From Orientallactaga sibirica (lineage: Eukaryota > Chordata > Mammalia > Rodentia > Dipodidae): DNA of 64,000 bases. The DNA lies in contig JAEOAD010000012.1 of assembly GCA_036365145.1 (NCBI GenBank), forward strand, positions 43,903,001-43,967,000, in the 5' to 3' direction. The notes under the pieces were generated by a model. The model was not told the origin of the DNA. It saw nothing but the letters and a program-made list of their open reading frames with translations, and made no database searches. Both the position numbers and the translations under genes were made by a program. Below are positions 55,920 through 64,000 of this stretch, piece by piece. Every line of letters begins with the position of its first letter. Position 1 is the stretch's first letter.

Positions 55920-56910
55920 AAGAAAATTGAGTCAAGACTGATAAAATTAGTAGTTCCTAAACTCAGTAAATGCCACCTTTGTCCCTTGTTTTCACTTTCT
56001 TCTTTTTTCCCTAAAAGTTTAGTGCTGAAACAATATCTAGCTAATTGAGGGTTTGTTACTTAAAGTTTTATTGCTTATAAATAATGGTACCATAAGAATA
56101 TACAAATCAGTTCAGCAAATAGAATAGTACCATGATTTTATGCCTCATTGGGTGAATGAAGTAGCAAGGAAGGTCCCTGGGGACCAGAATGTGCTTTGGT
56201 ATTATTCAACATATTCATTAAGCAATGAGTGGGAAATAGAAATGAGTGAACATTCAAATCTATAATAAAAATGTGAGACTTGAAAGATATTAGCTCAGCT
56301 TCATCAAAAATACTGATGGATTTGGACAGCTGGGGATATTATTGAGATGAAAAAAAAAGATGACAATTAATGAAAAGAATAGTAAGATAATGAACTAAAA
56401 GAAAAAAATATATATACATATATTTATATATGCATATAGTGTAGAAACATAAACTAATAAGTTGAGATACATATGAAGTACTGATTGGGAACACTATTTT
56501 AGAGTATTTGTTGATAAACTGAAAAAATGTAAATCTCATCTTATGATGAGGACAAATTACACCATAATTTTCCTAAATTGGACAAATAGTAGAGAAAAAT
56601 TACAATATCATTTAACTATACAATAACATTTTATCCATAAACTTAATGGAGATTTAGTCAATTTTAGGACAAAGTAACAATTGTAGCAAAATTTGGAAAT
56701 TTAAACTAGCATGGTTGATGATTGAACAACATTGGGTTTAAAACATTAATTACCTGACATATATTCAATCTTGTGAATTGACCTTCAGCTTGTTTGTCTC
56801 CAATTTTCTACCTTGTTACAGTCTTATGACATTTCTTAGCTTCAAAGCACCATTGTTTGTGTTTTCTATGCACTTGGGGTACAATGAAGCTTATCAAAAC
56901 CATGCTCTAT
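55920..56910. other. AT-rich sequence, nothing recognised
   Basis: No gene or repeat signal. Confidence 0.5.
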
Positions 56911-56923
56911 ATCTGAATATTTT

Positions 56924-57187
56924 AAATTTTATTTATTTATTTTTATTTTAGAGAGAGAGAGACAGACAGAGAGAGAGGGTAGAGGGAGACAGATATAGAA
57001 TGGGCACGCCAGCAGTCTCTCAGCTGCTGTGAACAAAATCCAGATGTGTGCGCCCCCTTGTGGGCAAGTGCAGCATTGTGCCCTTGCATCACTTTGCATC
57101 TGGCTAAACATGGGACGTGGAGATTGGAACCTGGTTCTTAGGCTTAGGAGGCAGGTGCCTTAACCACTAAGCCATCTCTCCAGCCCA
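56924..57187 (-). mobile_element. B2-superfamily tRNA-SINE, long form
   Basis: Long-form block GGCAAGTGCAGCATTGTGCC present. TSD ATCTGAATATTTT at 56911-56923 and 57188-57200, 13 of 13. Confidence 0.96.
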
Positions 57188-57200
57188 ATCTGAATATTTT

Positions 57201-59010
57201 TACTAAATAAAACAGTATTCTAACCTCTTACATATATACCACACTCTAGCCATAAATTAAATCAGGCCATTTTCAAGTTTACAAAGTTTTGCATTTCCAG
57301 TAACAAGAAACTACTAATACTAGAAAACCACCACTGCTCATTTTCTCCCAGGGAGTAAATATTTAGCAATATACTTGTTAGTTATCTTTAGTGTAAAAGA
57401 CACTGGGTTTAGAAAATTAATAGACATATATTTAAAATAAAATCCAGCCACCCTCTGATGATACTTTCTATCTAAAAGGTCTGTAGAATTAAGTAAAAAT
57501 TATTTGAATTAGAAAAATATGACAGCAGAACTGTACTGGAGCCCACAGAAAATATTTTTAAAAATATGATTCTGACCCATTTGCTTTATAATCTTAACCA
57601 GCCTTCTATTCTCCTGACCTGACTGGAATCTTGACAGTAATTATTTATATAAAAACTGGTAGTATTTTTATATAAGCTACCAGTGTTATGAATAGCAATA
57701 TTTTATGAATATCAATCTTAGAACACACACAATTACTTACTAAGTAAAATACAAAGATTTTCCTAGTGAGAGTTCTTTGATATGTTTATATAAAGCAGAA
57801 TATTTTCACATGTCCTCTCAGCTAACAGTGTGCTTAATCTACCACTAAAAACAAACAACTTCAATAATAAGTCCAAGAGAAGGGCCCTAGCATGGTTGTC
57901 TTCTGGTAATTATTCACTTCTTGGCTTACAGACAATCTGCCTTATCAATTATATGTTCACATGGCCGAAAACTGAAAGTGAAACAAGGCACAGAGACAGA
58001 GGGGACAGGGCAATTACACTCTTCTTCATATCATCATAGGTGCCCACTTTAATGACTTGATCTAATCCTCCAAGAGTTCCACAACACATTGAGAAGTTTG
58101 GACTTCCTCCCATTTAGAAGAAACAGCAATATTAAGTCCATAACAACATTAACTTTGTGCCCGGAGAGGAATTCTATTGTTTCGAGTTTCCTTCTTGTAT
58201 GTTCCTTCAGGGTTCTTGTTTTGTATGAGAGCCCAAGATAACAGTTTATCATCATCACCAATGTTAATGAATTTAAACCACCACCACCACCAAGTCATCA
58301 TTACTCTGTCTTCTCAATGCATGTGCTTCAGTTAGGAAAATGGGTGCTTGAGAGCTCTGCCATGTCCTCAAGAAGGGAGAAAAACTTTTAGTATTCACAA
58401 GAGCATCTTCACTTTTATAAATGGTGTTTCTTCCTCCACGACTTCTGCTGCAGTCCCTGAAGTACTTACTAATTCTGAAATCCTCTCTTGGGTGATTCTC
58501 TGAATTGAAAATTGTGACCTTGAGGCTGTACTGATAGATCACATCTTGTGTGCTCTGATTCTGTGACTGTGTTGAATTCCAGAGAACAGCATCTTCCCTT
58601 TGCTCTAGAAGATTCATGCATCTCAAGGGTCTTCACGTTTCTTTTCTCCTGAGAGCCATTTCATGGATGTGCAGTCTCTGGGCACTGAACCCAAGTAGCA
58701 ACATATGGCCAATAATATACATACGGTGATTCATATAGGAAAATGGACATGTGCCAGATAAAAGACATAAATTAAGGGGTGACCTCAACCAAATAATTTC
58801 ATGATGTAGAATGTATAGGCTACATAATAATTTAATGAATCATATATCTTAGAAATTATTATTAATTTTTGGCTAAGATCTGAATGCCTTTTAGATGATT
58901 ATGTACTGTAATACCCTAATAATGGTAAATCTCATTTTGAGGGCTATTAGGGGTTCTCGTTTAATGATAACAACCACCATATTAAATACTCCATTAAGAT
59001 TACACCAGTC
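57201..59010. other. No gene recognised
   Basis: A short (CCA)n lies at 58277-58293. The minus frame 58273-58626 (117 codons) is the longest here; part of its C-terminus is the translated CCA repeat (VVVVV), and I recognise no domain. Some text near 57990-58075 hints at an old LTR but is not enough to call. Confidence 0.45.
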
Positions 59011-59188
59011 AGGCTGCAGACATGGCTCAGTGGTTAAATATACTTTCTGTTTAAGCATGAGGGCCTGAGGAGACCTGAAGGACTGCTCATGTTTGATCCC
59101 CAGAACACACATAAACAGCTGGGCATGGCCATGCTTGCATGTAATCCAAGTACCATGGGAGCAGAGACCAAGAATCTTTAGAGCTCAC

Positions 59189-59234
<46 letters not shown>

Positions 59235-59270
59235 AAAAATAAAAGAAAAAAAATGCCAGTCTCTGGGATC
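59011..59270 (+). mobile_element. B4/B3-like SINE with a 61-bp A-run
   Basis: Head CAGGCTGCAGACATGGCTCAGTGG, then GTTTGATCCCCAGAACACAC, then GCTGGGCATGGCCATGCTTG, followed by an A-run at 59190-59232 and further A-rich sequence to 59253. The minus frames 59087-59461 are shadows. Confidence 0.65.
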
Positions 59271-59636
59271 AATAAAAAACTCTGGCTCAAATATGAATGG
59301 GTAGAAGTGTGATGGAGCTGGACACCTATTATTCTGTTCCAGCCAGCCCAGGTGAGGGCACTCCACAGCAAGCAAATGCATAGGCAACCCTGCCTGTCTC
59401 CCCCCACGCCCCCTACACAAACACACATGCACTGGAGCAAATACATAAAAGGATTAACCAAGTTTACAGGAGAGGGTTCTAAATTGCAACTATGCTCAGA
59501 TAGCAGAGAGTAAAGGGATAGTCAGGAATAGAATAATGCCCATCAAAATTCAGACATGCTCAATGTCTTAACAAATATTTTTACACAATTGGGAAAACAT
59601 TTCAATAAGCAGACATACTCGTTCCCAAGTGCATTC

Positions 59637-59715
59637 ACAATGATACAGGCCTGGAGGTATACGTGATCCCTGCCCCACAATGATACAGGACTGGAGGTAT
59701 AAGTGATCCCTGCCC
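59637..59715. repeat. Tandem duplication, 40-bp unit
   Basis: ACAATGATACAGG(C/A)CTGG...CCCTGCCC occurs twice in a row (59637-59676 and 59677-59715) with two differences. Confidence 0.95.
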
Positions 59716-59900
59716 ATCTCTATTCCACACTGATCAGTTACAGACCAATAGCTTGCAAGAAGAGTTTGGGCAGTCTGGGAAATTCTTTTATTTCTGTGGG
59801 CACACAGGCATATGTTGAAGACCTTGATAAAGTTATTTTGGAAAGCCTGCACATTGCTGACTCTGCCCTGGAAGAACACATTCAAGAAGACATGCAATAA
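59703..59900 (+). other. Unassigned open frame, 65 codons
   Basis: Outside known repeats. The translation (for example GNSFISVGTQAYVEDLDK, ESLHIADSALEEHIQEDMQ) looks protein-like rather than low-complexity. After the stop the same frame resumes for about a dozen codons, which would suit a decayed retrocopy. I do not recognise the parent. The 40-bp duplication lies just before it. Confidence 0.3.
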
Positions 59901-61493
59901 ATTATGGATTGTTTAAAGGCTCAGTGTAATACAATGAAATGACAATCATCCTGAAAGCCAAGGCCTTGCTGCGCAAATCCTATCCTTGGCAGCCACTCTC
60001 TGCTGACCTACAGGGCTCCTAGCTGTCACTCTACTCTCTTGTCACCATAGCTCATCAGTTTCCATAATACCATGCTATATTTATGTTTCAGCTTTCTGTT
60101 AAAAAGGATTGACTTAAAGGAGGAGACACCACTAAAATATTATAAAACCAGTGTTACCACATGATATTAGATAAACCTGGGTAAGAACCAAAAATGGAAA
60201 GGATGTGCTAGATGAATGCACTAGACTTGCTCTCCAGCAGTAACTCTTGGTTGCCACAGTTTTGCTTCTATGTTGACTTAATATATCTTCTCAGAAACAA
60301 ATAGTGCTGAATGATAATGTGTGGCATTACAAGGATCTTTCATAATGGATGTCAGCATAGACATTGTATCTGTTATGAAGCAAAAGAACAAAAACTCTGT
60401 TTTGGTAATTGAGTTCCAACAAAATTTACATGTAAGTATCCTACTGGTCCCCTTGTGGCAGTGAGTCCTGTAAGAAAATTGAAATGCTCTGAATATGATC
60501 CACAACAGGGACACATGTATTGCTAAAGTGCAAGGTTGAACCAGTCCCTCTTAAATCACAGGAATGAAGATTAAAAACAGTTGGGAGAGTTACCGCCTCC
60601 CTCCCCCTGCCCAAATGAAAGTAAGCGGCTGCTAAAAGGTCCAAATGGTAGAATGTATGTACACACCACCAATAGAAAAGCAATGTGTATATAGTCTAAG
60701 AATAAAACTGCTTACTCAAAGCTTAGAATATCCGTAAACACCATGACCTGCTTTGTTCAGATCTGGAGCAGGATTTACAGGTGATAACATTGTTAATGTT
60801 GTCTTCAAATAAGAAAATAGCATTGATGTGATCAAGATTCTCGGCTAAATGTGTATCAATGGTGGTATAGCCATGCTTACTAGACCTGCTATGATACGAA
60901 GCAAATCTATTTCCCAGAAAAATAAAGGCTTGACCACAGAAACTCAGCCCAGATAAATGTACAAAAGTAGTTGATTACTCAAAATAAACATAACTAGCAG
61001 CAGACATCTGGCAGAGAGGAAATCAGAGCTAGGCTGACATGATTTTGAGGAAAAAAATCTCTTAGAACTGGAGAACTATATTACAGGAACTAATAGACAA
61101 AAGGCTTCACACACAAGAGTAATGCTGAAAGCAGCAGCAGCAGCGGCCGGTATTCAACTCCCTCAGAACATGCACTGGACTGTTCTGCCCACCTTCCACT
61201 ATCACTTGCACACTATTACACTGCATAGTGTAAATGTCATGCAAAAATGAGAGCTATAGAAGATCATGTGGAAAGAGAACTGCATGAATTTATGTAGCAT
61301 GGTGACCCTTTCTCAAAACAATCAACTCAGTGATCAAACAAAGACTAGCTATGCCAATTTCATGCTGAAGTCCCAATTGTCATAGTGGAGCTATTTTACA
61401 AATTAACTCAGAGGTAAGCTTGAGGTTATTCGGGAAAATTGACTGAAATCTTAGAACTAGTACCTCATCATCTATTTAAAGGCAAGAAAATTA
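59901..61493. other. Unique-looking sequence, no repeat recognised
   Basis: GC content is a little higher than in the surroundings; short (CAG)n at 61131-61145. The minus frames 60278-60683 have no known domain. This is the largest repeat-poor block near the right end. Confidence 0.5.
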
Positions 61494-61508
61494 AAAATGT
61501 GACTGAAA

Positions 61509-61663
61509 GCCGGGCGTGGTGGCACACGCCTTTAATCCCAGCACTCGGGAGGCAGAGGTAGGAGGATCACTGAGAGTTCGAGGCCACCCTGAGACTACAT
61601 AGTTAATTCCAGGTCAGCCTGGACCAGAGTGAAACCCTACCTCGAAAAACCAAAAAAAAAAAA
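61509..61663 (+). mobile_element. B1 SINE, young full-length copy
   Basis: GCCGGGCGTGGTGGCACACG to CTACCTCGAAAAACC with CpG sites kept, and the internal promoter boxes readable. TSD AAAAATGTGACTGAA at 61494-61508 and 61664-61678, 15 of 15. The least diverged B1 in the window and a good guide to the species' active form. Confidence 0.97.
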
Positions 61664-61678
61664 AAAAATGTGACTGAA

Positions 61679-62506
61679 CTTGGTTTTAGTCATAAAAATT
61701 AGTCTGTTTTCATGCATACAATGTTCCATTTTCATCTCATGAATTTACCAGAACAGTACATGTATAAATATGCATGTCTGCATACATGTGTTGATCTGAT
61801 GCTGTCCTTGATGGTGTCAAGGAATTGATTTAAACTCTTTAAAAAGATGCAAAAAGAGGAATTCTTATGGTGTAATTTAAGTGCATACACTTTCATTTAG
61901 CAGGTTCAGCTAGCTTATTTGTGCATACAACATAATTTCTTAGAAATTACCATAAGCTAAATATAACAGATTGTAAACGGTTTCTCATATTAACTTAGCT
62001 AAGTACTTGTAATCTGCCTAAGCGTTATTTAACAGAACATAATTGTGGAACAGTGTGATACCTACTGAGTTTGTAAGACTATTACGTGCCTGGATCACAC
62101 TGACCAATCAGAAGACCAAAACAAAAATACGTAAATAGTAGACTCTTTACATGTACATGAAGATTATTTTTCCAAATAAAAAACACATTTGAAAATATTT
62201 AAAAATATAATTCTCTTGATATTCCATTTTATTCATCCTAGATATGAAACACAAGGAAAAACAAAGAAAGAAACCTACAGGCTGCAAGACACTTCATTTT
62301 GAGTATTTTAATAATTGACTGTTGGTGAATAAAAAATGTTTTTCCAGAATTAAAAAAGTTAGACTTCAAAAAATACTTTTTTTTTAAGTTAGACTTCAAG
62401 TGTTGAACTGAATTTGAAAGACCAATAAATAAGTTTTTTAAAATATAAAGAAATGAGACAGTAGTATGATAATCTTCCAGCCCTAAGAGAAATAAAGTTT
62501 CCCCTG
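61679..62506. other. AT-rich sequence, nothing recognised
   Basis: No gene or repeat signal. Confidence 0.5.
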
Positions 62507-62690
62507 GGCCAGTGGTCTCTGGGCCAACACCCTCAGCATCACCACAAGGTGGAAATTCGAGTTAGCATGTTCCATCCAGAACCTACTGAATCAGAAATGT
62601 GTGAGGTAGAGCTCTGCAATCTATGATTTAAGGAGCCCCACAGGCTGATCTGTTTCACATGAACGCTTCAGAAATACTAGTCTAGATGAA
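62507..62690. mobile_element. MER5-like hAT DNA transposon remnant
   Basis: CCAGTGGTCTCTGGGCCAAC, CAGCATCACC, CTACTGAATCAGAAATGTG and GAGCCCCACAGGCTGATCTG keep the order of the short MER5 elements of placental mammals. Confidence 0.55.
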
Positions 62691-63261
62691 AGGAGTTCTT
62701 ACAGAAATTATTTAAAGATAGATGTATTAAAAAAAAAAAAGCCACTTGATCTGCCTTATCTAGAGGGCAAACCCTGCATTGCACATGGAGTGCTTGATGG
62801 CAATGCCCTTGGGTAAAACCTTTGCTTCTATCTGACCACATAGCAAAAGGGGGTCCATCAGTAAGAACAGCCATATTAAGAAGATGAGAAACTGAGACAA
62901 GGAAGGAATCTGAGGATTATTGGGATCAAACATGGGCAACATGCACACATGCATGCTTCTGTCTTTCTCTGTGGAAGGATAGTCTGTACAAATGTTCACC
63001 AGCTCCTAAATTAGACTCACCTGGAGCAATGTGTCCTAAGAGAATTCTCAAGGTAATCAAGTTACCTTGAGCTAATATTGTTTTAAGAATGTTTTCATTT
63101 ATAGAAAAGTAATGGTAGTTATGTATTTACTCCTACTCCCATAGTTCAATTCTCTGGTAATAATTTATTTTAAATATAGTACCATGAAATTATGTGAATT
63201 ATTCTAATGAAAATAAATTTCTATGATCAATCTTTGAACACTTTCAGCTTGAAAGATATGC
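62691..63261. other. No gene; small palindrome at 63047-63071
   Basis: CTCAAGGTAA, five bases, TTACCTTGAG form a perfect 10-bp inverted repeat. Overlapping minus frames (62677-62999) have no recognised domain. Confidence 0.5.
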
Positions 63262-63580
63262 CTGTTATTCAGGCTTCTGCCACTGTGATAAATACCTGAC
63301 ACCATCAACTAAAGAGGTGAAAGATCTGTTTTGGCCTATGTTTTCAGAGGTGTCAGTGGATGGTTGCTTGAGCCTATGACAACACTCGACAATACTCACT
63401 GGAAGTTTAGTTGATAGGCCCTTTTCCCCCAGTTGCCAGGAAGTTTAAAAAAAAAGTGAGACCAGAAGGAAATAGGGCCCTAATGTCCCATATAATAACC
63501 TAATGTCTTCCCACTGGGCCCCAACTCTTAAAGGTTCCATTACCTCCTAGTAGCCTAAGAGACTACAGCAATACAACAAT
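63262..63580 (-). mobile_element. MaLR-type LTR, old
   Basis: CTTCTGCCACTGTGATAAATACCTGACACCATC, AAAGAGGTGAAAGATCTGTTTTGG, GGGCCCCAACTCTTAAAGGTTCC follow the mirrored order of placental/rodent MaLR LTRs. Confidence 0.5.
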
Positions 63581-64000
63581 GCATTGACTTTATCAATGCC
63601 AATAACTATTGATACAATTGGTACAATTGCTGTGTCTCAAACATTATACTGAGTGCTTCACTTGTTAATTTCATTTATACAAACAATGTATCAATAGGAC
63701 AGATATCATTAAACATCATAAAACATTACTACTGTTAGATAATTAAAAAGAAGGGGGATCAGTTGAAGAGCAGGCTGGTTCTATGACACTCACGGAGATA
63801 AAATGTCCTTTAAGAATTAAAGATTTATTATGTGACTTGTAGCACCACAGGTGGCATGGTTGGGTGCAAGTAGGAGAGAGACTTTTATAGAGTTGTCAAG
63901 GAGAGGTGGAAAGGTCCACCCCGCATGACTCAGCCTTCCTGCTAAATACTACAGAGCCAGTGAGAAATGGGGGATAAAGAAGGCCTCAGGTCCTTCACAC
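63581..64000. other. Window end; possible truncated LTR from about 63760
   Basis: 63760-64000 is GC-richer than the left part and includes AAAGATTTATTATGTGACTTG, which mirrors an AATAAA signal with a short following R/U5. It may be a minus-strand LTR running past base 64000. Not provable from here. Confidence 0.3.

Noticed and set aside
3962..57187. tRNA genes at the heads of the tRNA-SINEs
   Set aside because: A- and B-box matches are present but the heads do not fold into a full cloverleaf and are followed by SINE bodies and tails.
58273..58626. 117-codon minus-strand frame as a gene
   Set aside because: No recognised domain, and its end is a translated CCA repeat; no support beyond length.

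Overview
This window reads as nuclear DNA of a mouse-like (myodont) rodent. It holds B1 (7SL-derived) SINEs, many copies of a tRNA-derived SINE of the B2 superfamily, rodent L1, MaLR/ERVL LTRs and class I and II endogenous retroviruses (ERVs). The B2-type copies share an A-box (TGGCTTAGCGG), a CT-rich 3' part and an AAATAAA tail, but differ from mouse B2. Together with the B1 variant this resembles what I know of jerboas (Dipodoidea). That species guess is inference from repeat style and has not been tested by alignment.

I find no gene that I can defend: no multi-exon coding pattern, no CpG island promoter, no tRNA or rRNA gene. The window looks like an AT-rich intergenic or deep intronic stretch shaped by retroelement insertion. 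The long open frames are retroviral or L1 remnants or chance frames. Two frames (36784-37104 minus and 59703-59900 plus) lie outside recognisable repeats and are listed as unassigned.

Layout. 1-1109: LTR, tRNA-Lys-type primer binding site and unusual leader of a class II ERV on the minus strand, whose body lies beyond the left edge. 1110-15367: AT-rich sequence with SINEs, a MaLR solo LTR with intact target-site duplications (TSDs), and a MaLR internal region plus 3' LTR. 15368-18108: wrecked gammaretrovirus-like ERV on the minus strand (RNase H, integrase, Env TM, 3' LTR), split by a younger solo LTR. 18361-29784: SINEs, an old L1 3' end and two opposite-strand MaLR LTRs, one inside the other. 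29866-31000: probable class II env remnant. 31470-33060: antisense L1. 33391-47388: SINEs, a MER2 DNA transposon, a B4-like element, L1 3'-UTR pieces with one perfect TSD pair, and LTR pieces. 48250-51270: L1 3' end, CA repeats and an L1 ORF2 fragment. 52550-64000: SINEs, an ERVL solo LTR, a young B1, a MER5-like element and a MaLR LTR.

Most informative for follow-up: the E-box/YY1-rich repeat array in the class II ERV leader, several two-unit SINEs flanked by a single TSD pair, an LTR nested inside retroviral pol, and a perfect 19-bp inverted repeat at 13165-13236. I see no sign of a previously undescribed functional system. All family names rest on recognition by eye, not on database search.
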